Assembly (NCBI RefSeq): GCF_007671675.1
Contig: NZ_VCGW01000001.1
Coordinates: forward strand, 992,001-1,056,000
DNA from: Marinobacter maritimus
GTDB lineage: Bacteria > Pseudomonadota > Gammaproteobacteria > Pseudomonadales > Oleiphilaceae
Reading direction: 5' to 3'
DNA: 64,000 nt
Shown: piece by piece, positions 22,846 to 33,672 of the stretch
Numbering within the stretch: position 1 is the stretch's first letter
How the letters are laid out: each line of letters begins with the position of its first letter
The notes under the pieces: model-generated
Database searches by the model: none
Told to the model about the DNA's origin: nothing
What the model saw: the letters and a program-made list of their open reading frames with translations, nothing else
Made by a program: the position numbers and the translations under genes

Positions 22846-24669
22846 ATGTCACAAAACAGGCCGAAGTCGCACCAGATGGCCTCGCGCAAGGCTGTTGCCG
22901 ATAAAATTGACTGTGTGCTTGCCGGTATTCGAGTTCCCGACCTGCCTTACCCCGTTGGGAAACTTGCACCAGAGACTATAAGTGACTGGCAACCGCTGCT
23001 GTTTTCATGCTGGACGGAGCAACGCAATGAGCGTGTAACCCATGTTATTCGCTCATTGAATCTTGACTGGTCGGTGCGCCAGATCAACGCGGCCTATGTC
23101 GCCGATCGCATTATGGACGTATTCCTCAAAACCAGCGGCCTGCACACCGCATTGGCCCAGCGCATCGCGCGGTTGCGATTTTACCTCGCCTGGCGCATGA
23201 ATCTCGAAGGTCATCGGGCATTTAGTGATTCATTACTTCTATGGCTCGACGGCTTTCAGGAATGGCGTGGCTGGAGTGACTCCGGCGGGCGTTCATCCAA
23301 GGCACTGCTGGAGCAACTGGACGCACTCGTTGTCGCCGTTTCTGCAAGTTTTGATTCGGGCACGACCGATACTGTCGATGCGTTTTGTAAGCAATGGCAG
23401 GACGACTCCGTCCGGCGCAATGCGCAGGTCGGCAGACTGCGTCAGAGGCTGTTGGAGACGGAGCAGGGTGCAGCTCGCCAAAGGCGGGCGGATCAAACCT
23501 CAAGAGCGCTTATCGGGCGAGCTCTGAAGGGACGGAAGCTGCCGCAGCCTGTACTGCATTTTGTTTTTGATCACTGGCAAAGGTTGCTGAAACAGGCTGT
23601 GTGGGAGGCCGGAGTGAACGGTGAAACCTGCAGGCATGGCAGCAAGCTCCTTGAGTGGCTGGTTTGGGTGGGCGACCCCTCGCTTTCCGACAAGGACAGA
23701 GACCGGTTGTATCATGTGGGTGAGCAAATCGGCGACCGACTGGTGGACGTGTGGAGCCGCGTGTTTGATCACCCCCTGACACCTAACGCGCTGGCAGGCA
23801 TCGGTACCGTCATGATGTCAAGATTGCGTGGAGAAACGCCCAATCTGGTTGACGCCTTACCGGATGCTGCAAGCTTCCCCTGGAACCCGGCTTGGCTCAC
23901 TTTCGAAGCGCCCCCGCGAGCTGAGTTTCAGCCCTTTGAAGGCGGTTGGTTCGTTGAGGGTGAAGGTGCAGAGGAACAGCGCCGCTATTTTTTTGCTCTG
24001 CTTGAAGACACCGGAGAAATCCTCTGGACCAATGGCACGGGGGTAAAGCTTGGCCTGCAGCTTTGGCCTGAGTTCTGTCAGGCCAAAGCTGCAGGTCGTA
24101 TTCGTCCGTTACCGGATCAGACACCCTTTGGCGAGGTACTTGGCGAAACCGTTGAACTGTTGACCCGGGCGTTTGAAAAACAGCGTAAAAAGCGTGAACA
24201 AGCCGCGGAGGCCGCCCGAGCAAGGGCCGACGCGCTACGGCGAGAAAGAGAAGCTGTGGAATTAAAACGCCTGGAACAGAAGGCCGCCCAGCAAGCAGCT
24301 CTCGATCGCGAGCAACAGGAAATCGAAAGCCAACGTCTGGCGCACGAACAGGCTGAGCACGAACGCCTGCTCAGAGAAAGAACAGCGCTTGCACAAAAGC
24401 AGGTGGCAGAGCTGGGTCTTGGTGGCTGGATACTGGTGGAGCCGGAGCAGCCCGAAAGTTCAGCCGGCAGGCTCAAGCTTGCCGTTCGCACAAACGCATC
24501 CCGTAAGCTGATTTTTGTGGACCGGTTGGGGTTGAATCGTCGCGAGTTTCTGGAAGATGAACTCGTTCTGGGTATCGTTGAAGAACGCATCCGTGTTCTG
24601 GGCGGTGCAGCAGAGTTTGATGACACGCTAAGCCGTGTGGTGGGGCGCATTCGTGTCGGAAAGAATTGA
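22846..24669 (+). CDS. DUF1631-like protein
   Basis: The role is unknown. The 607-residue protein is mostly alpha-helical and soluble, with a charged coiled coil rich in Arg, Gln, Glu and Ala (about 440-525). A C-terminal region (GGWILVEPEQPESSAGRLKLAV...) resembles the end of DUF1631 proteins, where a PilZ-like fold is often seen; this family call rests on pattern memory and should be checked. I chose the ATG at 22846; an in-frame start at 22768 lies in the divergent promoter region. The next gene encodes a PilZ protein, 47 bases downstream, which hints at a c-di-GMP-linked role. Confidence 0.7.
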   Translation: MSQNRPKSHQMASRKAVADKIDCVLAGIRVPDLPYPVGKLAPETISDWQPLLFSCWTEQRNERVTHVIRSLNLDWSVRQINAAYVADRIMDVFLKTSGLHTALAQRIARLRFYLAWRMNLEGHRAFSDSLLLWLDGFQEWRGWSDSGGRSSKALLEQLDALVVAVSASFDSGTTDTVDAFCKQWQDDSVRRNAQVGRLRQRLLETEQGAARQRRADQTSRALIGRALKGRKLPQPVLHFVFDHWQRLLKQAVWEAGVNGETCRHGSKLLEWLVWVGDPSLSDKDRDRLYHVGEQIGDRLVDVWSRVFDHPLTPNALAGIGTVMMSRLRGETPNLVDALPDAASFPWNPAWLTFEAPPRAEFQPFEGGWFVEGEGAEEQRRYFFALLEDTGEILWTNGTGVKLGLQLWPEFCQAKAAGRIRPLPDQTPFGEVLGETVELLTRAFEKQRKKREQAAEAARARADALRREREAVELKRLEQKAAQQAALDREQQEIESQRLAHEQAEHERLLRERTALAQKQVAELGLGGWILVEPEQPESSAGRLKLAVRTNASRKLIFVDRLGLNRREFLEDELVLGIVEERIRVLGGAAEFDDTLSRVVGRIRVGKN

Positions 24670-24716
24670 GAGAACAGCAATAAGCCAGGAACAGTCTTGA
24701 ACGACCAGGAACAGCC

Positions 24717-25130
24717 ATGAAAGATACTGACTATACATTTGGAACATCAGATGACCTGTACGGCGGGCAGGACAACCGGTTGCACTACCGTTTGACGGCA
24801 CGCGCCCGAGTTTCTCTGGAGCTGGAAGCTAGTGATCCGGAACCCCGCGGAGTGCCAGATTCATCCGGGCGGGAACTGGTGTGCGGCGTTCGCGACTTGT
24901 CGACAGGTGGTCTGCGTTTGATCTCTGAAGAGCAGCTTGCCGCAGGCGCCTTGTTCCCTGCTACTGTCTCGCTCGGCAACGAGACAGAGCCCTTCAGACT
25001 GACGATTGAAGTGATCTGGTGTCGTCCGAATGGCGCAGACTATCTGGTGGGTGTAAGAATTGTTGAATGCCTGCAGACTGCGTACGTTGAATGGACAGAA
25101 GCGGTCGCGTCCGCCATGGAAGCACTCTGA
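24717..25130 (+). CDS. PilZ domain protein (predicted c-di-GMP receptor)
   Basis: A 137-residue protein made of one PilZ domain. Both c-di-GMP-binding motifs are visible: RxxxR (Arg25 and Arg29, in YRLTARARV) and DxSxxG (Asp60, Ser62, Gly65, in RDLSTGGL). The rest matches the beta barrel (PFRLTIEVIWCRPNG, YLVGVRIVE). It follows the DUF1631-like gene on the same strand and probably shares its transcript. Downstream process is unknown; motility or type IV pili would fit the neighbourhood but are inference. Confidence 0.85.
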   Translation: MKDTDYTFGTSDDLYGGQDNRLHYRLTARARVSLELEASDPEPRGVPDSSGRELVCGVRDLSTGGLRLISEEQLAAGALFPATVSLGNETEPFRLTIEVIWCRPNGADYLVGVRIVECLQTAYVEWTEAVASAMEAL

Positions 25131-25187
25131 ACGCCGAGTTGCAGGCTGGTTCGGGATGAAGGGCGCGAAAAGTTATCCGAGAGGAGA

Positions 25188-25219
25188 GCAGGGAGCCATG
25201 CCAGGCTCCCTGCCTTATT
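25188..25219. terminator. bidirectional stem-loop between the PilZ gene and fabI
   Basis: A perfect 10-bp stem, gcagggagcc (25188-25197) and ggctccctgc (25204-25213), lies in the gap between the convergent PilZ and fabI genes. Flanking T/A runs are short (cttatta on one side), so strength is uncertain. Confidence 0.6.
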
Positions 25220-25221
25220 AC

Positions 25222-26022
25222 TTAATCTTCGGTTGCTGATTCTTCAAGTTCGCCCATGCCGGTAATGTTGAAGCCGGCATCCACGTACATGATTTCACCG
25301 GTAATACCGCTGGCCATGTCGGAGGTCAGAAAGGCTGCAGCGTTGCCCACTTCGTCGGTGGTCACATTGCGGCGCAAGGGTGCGCGTCGCGCATTTTCCG
25401 CCAGCATCTTGCGGAAGCTCTTGATGCCAGAGGCTGCCAGTGTCCTGATCGGCCCTGCGGAAATGCCGTTTACCCGAATGCCATCGCGGCCAAGGCTTGC
25501 AGCCATATAGCGCACGTTGGCTTCCAGCGACGCTTTGGCGAGCCCCATTACGTTGTAGTTCTGCAGAACCTTTTCAGCGCCGAGGTAGCTCAGAGTCAGC
25601 AGTGAGCTGCCCTCGTGCATCATCGAACGTGCACCCTTGGCCAGAGCCACAAAGCTGTAGGAACTGATGTCGTGGGCGATCTTGAAGCCTTCACGAGTGG
25701 TCACATCAACGTAGTTGCCATCGAGTTCGTGCCCCGGAGCAAAACCAACAGCGTGAACGATGATGTCGATGTTGTCCCAGTGTTTGTTCAGCTCCTTGAA
25801 CACATTTTCAATTTCTTCATCACTGGCAACATCGCACGGGAAGATAAGTTTGCTGCCCCATCCGTCAGCGAACTTCTCTACCCTTGGTTTGAGCTTTTCA
25901 TTCTGATACGTGAAGGCCAGTTCCGCGCCTTCACGAGCGAAGGCGTCCGCAATGCCGTATGCGATAGACAGTTTGCTGGCTACGCCAACGATCAGCGCTT
26001 TCTTGCCATTGAGTATTCCCAT
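25222..26022 (-). CDS. fabI: enoyl-[acyl-carrier-protein] reductase (NADH) FabI
   Basis: Last reductive step of each fatty-acid elongation cycle. The 266-residue short-chain dehydrogenase has the FabI signature with Tyr146, Tyr156 and Lys163 in place ([19 protein letters not shown]) and the NAD-binding N-terminus [16 protein letters not shown]. Gly93 (AVGFAP) is the position where triclosan-resistance changes occur in E. coli; it is the sensitive residue here. An isolated gene between converging and same-strand neighbours, as in Pseudomonas, where it also lies beside this ABC transporter. Confidence 0.97.
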   Translation of the reverse strand: MGILNGKKALIVGVASKLSIAYGIADAFAREGAELAFTYQNEKLKPRVEKFADGWGSKLIFPCDVASDEEIENVFKELNKHWDNIDIIVHAVGFAPGHELDGNYVDVTTREGFKIAHDISSYSFVALAKGARSMMHEGSSLLTLSYLGAEKVLQNYNVMGLAKASLEANVRYMAASLGRDGIRVNGISAGPIRTLAASGIKSFRKMLAENARRAPLRRNVTTDEVGNAAAFLTSDMASGITGEIMYVDAGFNITGMGELEESATED

Positions 26023-26088
26023 GGGTCGTTCTCCCTGTGTTCCTGATTTTGGTGCATTATCCCCGAAGTATCCCGGCAGGAGTAACGC

Positions 26089-27705
26089 TCAAATAGTCGT
26101 AGTGGTGGTGGCATCTTTCAACTGGTAGAAAAACGCCGCGTTAAGTAACTCTTGTGTGTACTGCTCTGCGGGTGCCCGGAAGATTTCACCGGCATCCCCG
26201 TATTCGACAATCGCCCCCTGTCTGAGTACCAGTAGCTGGTGACTGATTGCCCGGACAACGGCGAGATCATGGCTGATAAAGATATAGCTTAGACCATAGC
26301 GCGCCTGAATATCCCGAAGCAGCTCGATAACCTGCTTCTGAACGGTTCGATCCAGAGCGGAAGTGGGTTCGTCCAGAATGATAAGGTCTGGCTGAAGAAC
26401 CAATGCCCGGGCAATGGCGATGCGTTGACGCTGCCCCCCTGAGAATTCATGGGGGTAGCGGTGCCTTGCTTCAGGATCAAGCCCAACATCGGTCAGAGCC
26501 GTTATGACCTTCTGATCATGGGTTTCAGCGTTTTCCGGATCGTGTATTTCCAGGCCTTCCCGAACAATTTCGGCAATGGACATCCGTGGGCTCAGGCTGC
26601 CAAAAGGATCCTGAAAAACAATCTGTATCCGGCGCCGCCAGGGCCGGAAAGCGCTTTGATCGAGCCCGGCGAGCTCTTGGCCATCCAGTTTCATGCTGCC
26701 TGAGCTGGTAGTTAGCTTGAGAAGCGCATGGCCAATGGTGGTTTTTCCGCTACCACTTTCACCCACAATACCGAGAGTCTGGCCACGCTCAAGGGAAAAA
26801 TCGACACGTTTCACCGCGTGAAAATATTCCTTTACCTTGCCGAACAACCCTCTTCGAGTCGGAAACCGTACATCCAGATTACTGACGTTCAGCAGAGGCT
26901 TTCCATTCCGGGGCTGGGTAAGGGGAGCTTCCGGGGGCTCGGCATCCAGAAGTTTGCGGGTGTACGGGTGGTTGGGTGACGCGAACAAAGCCGCGGTTTG
27001 TCCTTGCTCCACCAGCTTTCCGTGTTCCAGGACTGCAACCCGGCTGGCATAGTGACGTACTATGGTCAGGTCATGGGTAATCAGAAGAATCGCCATGCCC
27101 AACTTCTGCTGCAAACCCTGCAATAATTCCAGCACCTGCTTCTGGACCGTAACATCCAGCGCCGTGGTTGGCTCATCTGCTATCAGCAGGTCAGGCTCAT
27201 TGGCCAGTGCCATGGCAATCATTACCCGCTGCTTCTGACCACCTGAAAGCTGATGCGGGTAGGCGCCAAGCCGGCTCTCAGGGTTGTCGATGCCAACCAA
27301 CTGCAACAGTTCCAGACAGCGTTCCCGGGCTTGGGAGCCGCGCATCCCCTTGTGAAGCTCCAGCGTCTCGCTGATTTGTTTTTCTACACTGTGCAGCGGG
27401 TTCAGAGAGGTCATCGGCTCCTGAAAGATCATGCTGATCTCTCGGCCACGAACCTGGCGTAAGCGTTTCTCAGACGCCTGCAGCAGATCTTCTCCGCGAT
27501 AGCGGATCTCACCACTCGGATAGCTGGCATGGCGTTCATCAAGCAGCCGCAGCACTGACAATGCCGTGATGGATTTGCCTGAGCCGCTCTCACCAACGAG
27601 CGCCAGAGTTTCACCTTTTCGCAGGCTGAGAGACAGGGAATCCACAGCCTTCTCGCCCTGATTGAAGCAGATCGTGAGATTGGTTATCTCCAGCAAGTCA
27701 TTCAT
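26089..27705 (-). CDS. yejF: peptide ABC transporter ATP-binding protein, YejF-like
   Basis: Dual ATPase of a Yej-type importer for oligopeptides (E. coli YejABEF also takes up microcin C). The 538-residue protein has two complete ABC modules: Walker A GESGSGKS and GESGSGKT, signature LSGGQKQR and FSGGQRQR, and Walker [10 protein letters not shown] and LIILDEPTS. It is the last gene of yejABEF, 12 bases after yejE. Confidence 0.93.
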   Translation of the reverse strand: MNDLLEITNLTICFNQGEKAVDSLSLSLRKGETLALVGESGSGKSITALSVLRLLDERHASYPSGEIRYRGEDLLQASEKRLRQVRGREISMIFQEPMTSLNPLHSVEKQISETLELHKGMRGSQARERCLELLQLVGIDNPESRLGAYPHQLSGGQKQRVMIAMALANEPDLLIADEPTTALDVTVQKQVLELLQGLQQKLGMAILLITHDLTIVRHYASRVAVLEHGKLVEQGQTAALFASPNHPYTRKLLDAEPPEAPLTQPRNGKPLLNVSNLDVRFPTRRGLFGKVKEYFHAVKRVDFSLERGQTLGIVGESGSGKTTIGHALLKLTTSSGSMKLDGQELAGLDQSAFRPWRRRIQIVFQDPFGSLSPRMSIAEIVREGLEIHDPENAETHDQKVITALTDVGLDPEARHRYPHEFSGGQRQRIAIARALVLQPDLIILDEPTSALDRTVQKQVIELLRDIQARYGLSYIFISHDLAVVRAISHQLLVLRQGAIVEYGDAGEIFRAPAEQYTQELLNAAFFYQLKDATTTTTI

Positions 27706-27717
27706 ATCAGCTCGCTC

Positions 27718-28743
27718 TTATCCGCTTTTACGGGGGTCAAAGGCATCACGTACGGCTTCGCCCACGAAAACGAGCAGGGTCAGCATCAGTGAGAGGGAAA
27801 CGAATGCCGAGATACCCAGCCAGGGGGCATGAAGGTTGGCTTTGCCCTGGGCGATCAGCTCACCCAGCGACGGTGAGCCGGATGGCAAGCCGAAGCCAAG
27901 GAAGTCCAGAGAGGTAAGGCCGGTAATTGCGCCGGTCAGAATAAACGGTAAAAACGTCAGCGTAGCCACCATGGCGTTGGGAAGGATGTGGCGGAACATG
28001 ATCTTCCGGTTATCGAGACCGAGGGCCCTTGCCGCTTTCACGTATTCAAAATTCCGCGCTCTCAGAAATTCCGCTCGTACCACATCCACCAAACCCATCC
28101 AGCTGAACATCAACATGATACCGAGCAGCCACCAGAAGTTCGGCTGAACGATACCCGAGAGAATGATCAGGAGGTAGAGCACCGGTAAGCCTGACCAGAT
28201 TTCGATAAACCGCTGGCCGATCAGATCGATCTTGCCGCCGTAAAAACCCTGTATAGCACCCACTATGACGCCAACAATGCAGCTGGCGATGGTCAGTGTC
28301 AGACCAAACAGTACGGATATGCGAAAGCCATAAATTACCCGGGCGGCTACGTCTCGCCCCTGATCATCTGTCCCCAGCCAGTTTTCGGCGCTGGGGGGGG
28401 GCGGTGAGGGCACATCAAGATCGTAGTTAATGGTGTCGTAACTGAAACGGATCGGTGGCCATAACATCCACCCCTTGTCGAGGATCTCGTCGGCAATGAA
28501 TGGATCCCTGTAATCTGCGTCCGTGGGGAGAAAGCCGCCAAAGGTCTCCTCTGGCACGGTCTGTACTACCGGAAAATACAGCGTGTCCTGATAGGAGATC
28601 ACCAGCGGTCTGTCGTTGGCGATCAGCTCTGCTACGAGCGTGAGCCCGAATACCGCCAGAAACACCCACAAAGACCAAAAGCCCCGACGGTTTTTGCGGA
28701 AATTACGCAAACGTCGTTGTTGAATGGGAGTCAGCGCCTTCAT
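27718..28743 (-). CDS. yejE: peptide ABC transporter permease, YejE-like
   Basis: Second inner-membrane permease of the Yej importer. The 341-residue protein has about six membrane helices and the binding-protein-dependent transport (EAA) loop ARALGLDNRKIMFRHILPN, where it contacts YejF. The N-terminal part holds a periplasmic loop typical of YejE (SYQDTLYFPVVQTVPEE). The gene is one base away from yejB. Confidence 0.93.
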   Translation of the reverse strand: MKALTPIQQRRLRNFRKNRRGFWSLWVFLAVFGLTLVAELIANDRPLVISYQDTLYFPVVQTVPEETFGGFLPTDADYRDPFIADEILDKGWMLWPPIRFSYDTINYDLDVPSPPPPSAENWLGTDDQGRDVAARVIYGFRISVLFGLTLTIASCIVGVIVGAIQGFYGGKIDLIGQRFIEIWSGLPVLYLLIILSGIVQPNFWWLLGIMLMFSWMGLVDVVRAEFLRARNFEYVKAARALGLDNRKIMFRHILPNAMVATLTFLPFILTGAITGLTSLDFLGFGLPSGSPSLGELIAQGKANLHAPWLGISAFVSLSLMLTLLVFVGEAVRDAFDPRKSG

Positions 28744-28744
28744 G

Positions 28745-29830
28745 TTACGCTCCCTCCCGGCTTTCGAAGTCTATGCGGGGATCTACCAGCACATAGGTGA
28801 TGTCGCTGATCAGTTTGAGGGCCAGACCCATCAGCGTGAATATAAACAAGGTGCCGAAAATAACCGGGTAATCCCGGTTAAGAGCCGCTTCAAAGCCCAG
28901 CAGGCCGAGGCCGTCCAGTGAGAAAATGACCTCAATTAGCAAGGATCCGGTAAAGAACAGGGAAACGAGAACTCCCGGCAGGCTTGCGATCACAATCAAC
29001 ATGGCGTTACGGAACACATGCCCGTACAGAACCTGATTCTCGTCCAGGCCTTTGGCTCTGGCCGTCACGACATAGTGCTTACCAATCTCATCGAGAAAGG
29101 AATTCTTGGTAAGCAGCGTCAGTGTGGCAAAGCCGCCAATAACGTTGGCGGTTACCGGAAGCGCGAGATGCCAGAAATAGTCCCCGACTTGCTGATACCA
29201 GTCGAGCTGGTCAAAGTCCGAAGAGGTAAGACCGCGCAGGGGGAACCAGTCGAAGTAGCTGCCGCCGGCAAACAGCACAATCAGCAGAATAGCAAAAAGA
29301 AAACCCGGGATGGCATAGCCAATCACAATGGCGGAACTGCTCCAGACATCAAACCGGGAACCGTCGGAAACCGCTTTGCGGATGCCCAGAGGGATAGAGA
29401 TGAAGTAGATAATGAGGGTAGACCAGAGCCCCAGTGAGATAGAAACGGGCATCTTGTCCAGAATCAGTTCGGTAACGCTTTTCTCCCGGAAGAAGGAATC
29501 GCCGAAATTAAAGGTGGCGTAGTCCTTGATCATTTTGAAAAAACGTTCATGAGCCGGTTTATCGAAGCCGTACATCACTTCAATTTCTTTCAGCATTTCA
29601 TCGGGAATGCCACGGGAGCCGCGGCGATCCCCGGAAGCACTGGAAACTTCTCCACCTGTGTCGCCGCCAGTGGCCCTTGCGAGCGCGCTGCCGCCATGGC
29701 CTTCCATTTCTGCAATCAGTTGCTCAACCGGTCCGCCAGGGGCCGCCTGAACGATCACGAAGTTGAGCAGCAATATGCCGATGAGAGTAGGAATAATCAG
29801 CGCCAGGCGCCGGAGTATATAAATGCCCAT
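28745..29830 (-). CDS. yejB: peptide ABC transporter permease, YejB-like
   Basis: First permease of the Yej importer. The 361-residue protein has an N-terminal helix ([22 protein letters not shown]), the periplasmic insert with a Gly/Ser-rich patch (about 45-75), and the permease core with the EAA loop [19 protein letters not shown]. It starts 15 bases after the yejA stop. Confidence 0.93.
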   Translation of the reverse strand: MGIYILRRLALIIPTLIGILLLNFVIVQAAPGGPVEQLIAEMEGHGGSALARATGGDTGGEVSSASGDRRGSRGIPDEMLKEIEVMYGFDKPAHERFFKMIKDYATFNFGDSFFREKSVTELILDKMPVSISLGLWSTLIIYFISIPLGIRKAVSDGSRFDVWSSSAIVIGYAIPGFLFAILLIVLFAGGSYFDWFPLRGLTSSDFDQLDWYQQVGDYFWHLALPVTANVIGGFATLTLLTKNSFLDEIGKHYVVTARAKGLDENQVLYGHVFRNAMLIVIASLPGVLVSLFFTGSLLIEVIFSLDGLGLLGFEAALNRDYPVIFGTLFIFTLMGLALKLISDITYVLVDPRIDFESREGA

Positions 29831-29845
29831 TTAGCGGCAGCTTCC

Positions 29846-31687
29846 TCAGGGCTCAGCCCACCAGTTGTCGAGGTCGGTACCGTTTTTTGGGGTTGTTTCG
29901 GGATGCTTGAGATAGCTCCAGTAGGCCACACGATCTTTCGCCAGGTGCCAGTGAGGCACCACATAATGCCCGCTCAGCAGAACCCGGTCCAGAGCGCGGG
30001 TACGCTGTACCAACTCCCCCCGGTCTGGCGCCTGTATAACCAGGTTCACCAGTTCGTCAACGACAGGATCACTTACGCCAGCATAGTTACGGGAGCCGTT
30101 GGCATTTACGGTAGAGGAGTGCCAGTACTCGCGCTGTTCGTTCCCCGGGGAGTCTGACTGGCCGAAAACCTGAGTAATCATGTCAAAGTCGAATTCACGT
30201 ACTCGCTGGACGTATTGATTGCTGTCCACCAGGCGAACAGACACGTCAATACCAAGCTTTTCCAGGTTGTTTTTGAAGGGCAGGACAACCCGTTCGAAGG
30301 TCTTCTGGAACAACAGCATCTCGAATTTCAGGGGCTTGCCTGTTTCTGCATGCACCATTTTGCCATTCCGAATTTCGTAACCGGCTGACCGCAACAGCTC
30401 CATAGCGGTTCGCAGGTTTGCTCGAAGCCCTTGCGTACCGTCGGTAGACGGTGCCTTAAACGGCTTGGTAAAAATATCCGCGCTCAGTTGATCCCGATAA
30501 CCGTTCAGAATTTCCAGTTCCCGGCCGGATGGCAGGCCGGTTGAAGCGAGTTCGCTGTTCTCGAAATAGCTGTTGGTGCGGGCATATTGACCAAAAAACA
30601 GATTTTTGTTGGTCCAATCGAAATCAAAGCCGTAAGTCAGAGCTTCCCGGACTAGTGGATCACTGAAAACCTCTTTGCGGGTATTAAACACAAAACCCTG
30701 CATTCCGGTCGGGCGATGGTGTTCGAGAGCCTCTTTGATAATGGTGCCGTTGTCGAATTTGTCGCCGGTATAGGCTGTGGCCCAGTTTTTGGCGGACGTT
30801 TCCGCTCTGAAATCAAAGCTGCCGGCTTTGAATGCCTCTAATGCAACGGTGTCGTCGGTGTAGTAGTCATAGCGAATGCGATCAAAATTAAACCGCCCTT
30901 TGCGAACGGCGAGGTCCTTTGCCCAGTAATCATCAAGCCGTTCGTAAACGATGGAACGGCCTGCTTCAAAAGAACCAATCCGGTAAGCGCCACTACCAAC
31001 GGGTGGGGTGAGGCCGTTCCTGCCAAACTCCCGGTCTTTCCAGTAATGGGCTGGCATAATCGGCATCTGGCCGAGAATAAGCGGCAGTTCCCGGTTGCTG
31101 GTTTGCTGAAAATCAAAACGAATCCGTTGGGGGCTCTCAACCGTTACCTTGCTCACATCAGCATAATAGTTCCGATAAAACGGATGGCCTTTCGTCGTAA
31201 GGGTTTCAAAGGAAAACTTCACATCTTCTGCGGTAATGGGCTCACCGTCCTGAAACCTCGCCGACGGCCGCAGGTTAAACACGACATAGCTCCGATCTTC
31301 AGGTGTTTCCAGCGACTCCGCTATGAGCCCGTACATGGAAAAAGCTTCGTCTGCCGAGTATTCAAGCAAGGTGTCGTAGAGGTAATTGCTAATCCCGGCC
31401 GCTGCAACACCGCGAATATCGAATGGATTGAAGGAGTCAAAGCCATTCGCCACCACGGCCATTTTCAGTGTGCCGCCTTTGGGCGCGTCGGGGTTTATGT
31501 AGTCGAAATGACTGAATCCTTCCGGGTATCGGGGTTCCCCGTGCATTGCAATGCCGTGAACAGCCTCTACTTGCGGCGCAGACGAATCAGCCGCTGTGTT
31601 ACTGGCAAGAAGAACACCGGGGGAAGCCAGCAGGGCCAAGCTTGCAAAAAAGGATGTAAGACGTGAAGCAATAAGAATTCTTGTCAT
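29846..31687 (-). CDS. yejA: extracellular peptide-binding protein, YejA-like
   Basis: Periplasmic SBP family 5 protein that feeds peptides to YejBE. The 613-residue precursor has a signal peptide (about 1-29, ending VLLAS), then the conserved ALHGEP-like HGIAMHGEPRYPEGF and FDYINPDAPKGGTL, and DMITQVFGQSDSPGNEQREYW near the C-terminus. Being first of yejABEF, it should carry the promoter. In the 121-base gap before mltD there is a perfect 8-bp hairpin (31721-31741) without a T-run. Confidence 0.93.
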   Translation of the reverse strand: MTRILIASRLTSFFASLALLASPGVLLASNTAADSSAPQVEAVHGIAMHGEPRYPEGFSHFDYINPDAPKGGTLKMAVVANGFDSFNPFDIRGVAAAGISNYLYDTLLEYSADEAFSMYGLIAESLETPEDRSYVVFNLRPSARFQDGEPITAEDVKFSFETLTTKGHPFYRNYYADVSKVTVESPQRIRFDFQQTSNRELPLILGQMPIMPAHYWKDREFGRNGLTPPVGSGAYRIGSFEAGRSIVYERLDDYWAKDLAVRKGRFNFDRIRYDYYTDDTVALEAFKAGSFDFRAETSAKNWATAYTGDKFDNGTIIKEALEHHRPTGMQGFVFNTRKEVFSDPLVREALTYGFDFDWTNKNLFFGQYARTNSYFENSELASTGLPSGRELEILNGYRDQLSADIFTKPFKAPSTDGTQGLRANLRTAMELLRSAGYEIRNGKMVHAETGKPLKFEMLLFQKTFERVVLPFKNNLEKLGIDVSVRLVDSNQYVQRVREFDFDMITQVFGQSDSPGNEQREYWHSSTVNANGSRNYAGVSDPVVDELVNLVIQAPDRGELVQRTRALDRVLLSGHYVVPHWHLAKDRVAYWSYLKHPETTPKNGTDLDNWWAEP

Positions 31688-31808
31688 GGGTCTCGCACGT
31701 TCTGGAGTTTCAGGCCGGCACGGCGGGCATCCTGCCCGCCGCTCTTGTCCGCTAATTCTTTATGATTCTTATAGTTACTGAAAGTTCCGGCACCGTGAAT
31801 GGCTGATC

Positions 31809-33518
31809 CTACGGGCTGTTCCGGATGTCGACGTAGAGTACCAGACTTTGCCCCGGTTGAAGATAACGCGAGGTGTTCAGATCGTTCCAGCTTGCAATGT
31901 CTCGCACATTCACCGAAAAACGGTTGGCGATGCGCGCAAGGGAGTCGCCCTTGCGAACCCGATATCCGACTTTACGAACCATGGCTTTACCACGGGCTCC
32001 TTCGGCAGATGCAAGTGTAGGCTGTGTGGTCTTGGACCAGATGACCAGTTCTTTACCGGGCATCAGTGGGTCTCCCGGAGCCATGCCGTTCCAGGCAGCG
32101 ACCTGGCGTACAGAAACCCGATGCTCTCTGGCAATGTCCCAAAAAGTATCGCCACGGCGAACGGTATATCTAAGCTTGTTACCAGCACGCTTTTTCTCCT
32201 GTTTACGCTCGAGCCGCTTGGATGCGCTGAGAGCGTATGTGTCGGAGTTCTGGGAGGCGGAAGGTATCATCAGGCGCTGACCAATACGGATGAGGTCAGT
32301 ATTAAGTTTGTTGACCTGTTGCAGCACCGCTGGTGTTGTCGAAAATTTCCGGGAGATTGTATTCAGACTGTCTCCGGACTTGACCACATAATTGCGCCAT
32401 GAAACGCGCTTTGCAGCCGGGATCTCAGCCAACGCGGTGCGAAAGGCCTCGGCATTCTGATGGGGCACGAGTAGCCGATGTGGGCCGTCTGGTGAGGTGG
32501 CCCAGCGATTATAGGAAGGATTAAGAAGGTATATTTCGTCAATATCAACGCCCGCGAGTTCTGCAGCCTGGGCCAGGTCCAGTTGCCCGCCGGTTTCAAC
32601 GATATCGAAATATGGCGCATCTATCAGAGCCGGGAGCTCAACACCGTAAGCTTCGGGGTTATCGAATATTTTCGCGAGGGCTATCAGCTTTGGAACGTAA
32701 TGTCGGGTTTCCTGCGGCAACTGAAGCGACCAGAAGTCCTCAGGCTTGTTGCTTTTCCGGTTCCGTCGCATAGCGCTGGAAACCGTACCGCCGCCGCTGT
32801 TATAGGCAGCCAGGGCAAGAGTGTAGTCACCGCCAAAGCGGTTGGATAGTCGGTCCAGATAGGTGAGCGCTGCGTCCGTAGCCGCAATCACATCGCGGCG
32901 CTCATCGTGCCACCAGCTTTGGGTGAGGCCAAAATACTTACCGGTTGAAGGGATAAACTGCCAAAGGCCGGCAGCACGGCCGTGAGAATAGGCAAAGGGA
33001 TCGAAGGCACTTTCAACGATGGGCAGCAATGCAAACTCGGCTGGCAGCCCACGCTCCTCGGTTTCGTTAACAATATGATGCAGGTAACGGCTTCCGCGCT
33101 CGACTACGCGATTGATATAGCCCGGGTGCTTTGCATACCAGTTCAGTTGATCTCTGACGCGCTTGCTGTCGACGTCGTGATCAAGGACGAAACCGGCTCG
33201 AAGACGGACCCATAAATCTGATTGTGCGAGCTCTTCACTGGCTGTTTTCGGCTCGGGGTTATCAAGCTTTTCCCGGGCTTCGCGTGCTGCAGCCTTGAGT
33301 TCAGGAGCCATGGCATCATCAAGTGGTTCATCACGAACAGCATCACTGTCTTCACCTGTTTCTACCGATTCCTTGAGACCTTCATCGCCGGCTGCGAGCG
33401 TCACCTCGTCCGAATCAAGAGGGTTTTTCGGCGCCACCTCAGCTGATAAATCAAAAGTGCTGCAGCCACTTGTCAATGCACCAATGAAGAGCAGAAGGGG
33501 CAATCGTTTAACCGGCAT
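31809..33518 (-). CDS. mltD: membrane-bound lytic murein transglycosylase D with three LysM domains
   Basis: Cleaves the glycan strand of peptidoglycan to a 1,6-anhydro end. The 569-residue precursor has a lipoprotein signal with lipobox LTSGC (Cys19), a family 1 SLT catalytic domain with the glutamate in PIVESAFDP and the AAGLWQFIPSTGKYFGL motif, and three C-terminal LysM repeats (starting YVVKSGDSL, YTVRRGDTF and YRVRKGDSL). I start at the ATG at 33518, next to the signal peptide; an in-frame ATG at 33554 is an alternative, and neither has a strong ribosome site. Pseudomonas carries mltD in the same place beside gloB. Confidence 0.94.
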   Translation of the reverse strand: MPVKRLPLLLFIGALTSGCSTFDLSAEVAPKNPLDSDEVTLAAGDEGLKESVETGEDSDAVRDEPLDDAMAPELKAAAREAREKLDNPEPKTASEELAQSDLWVRLRAGFVLDHDVDSKRVRDQLNWYAKHPGYINRVVERGSRYLHHIVNETEERGLPAEFALLPIVESAFDPFAYSHGRAAGLWQFIPSTGKYFGLTQSWWHDERRDVIAATDAALTYLDRLSNRFGGDYTLALAAYNSGGGTVSSAMRRNRKSNKPEDFWSLQLPQETRHYVPKLIALAKIFDNPEAYGVELPALIDAPYFDIVETGGQLDLAQAAELAGVDIDEIYLLNPSYNRWATSPDGPHRLLVPHQNAEAFRTALAEIPAAKRVSWRNYVVKSGDSLNTISRKFSTTPAVLQQVNKLNTDLIRIGQRLMIPSASQNSDTYALSASKRLERKQEKKRAGNKLRYTVRRGDTFWDIAREHRVSVRQVAAWNGMAPGDPLMPGKELVIWSKTTQPTLASAEGARGKAMVRKVGYRVRKGDSLARIANRFSVNVRDIASWNDLNTSRYLQPGQSLVLYVDIRNSP

Positions 33519-33672
33519 AGGCGATGTCCGACTCTGGGTTGTGACCGGGGTCATGTTTGAAAACCCGGCATATTTAATGAGTTACGAGCAAAAAGTTAAA
33601 TGATTCTATGGGAGCTCGTTTCCAACGGTCAAGAAACCTCTCGTTACGGCGGTGAGAGGAATTGTTAACCGT

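Noticed and set aside
31721..31741. Hairpin between yejA and mltD
   Set aside because: Perfect 8-bp stem cggcgggc/gcccgccg, but neither side has a T-run.
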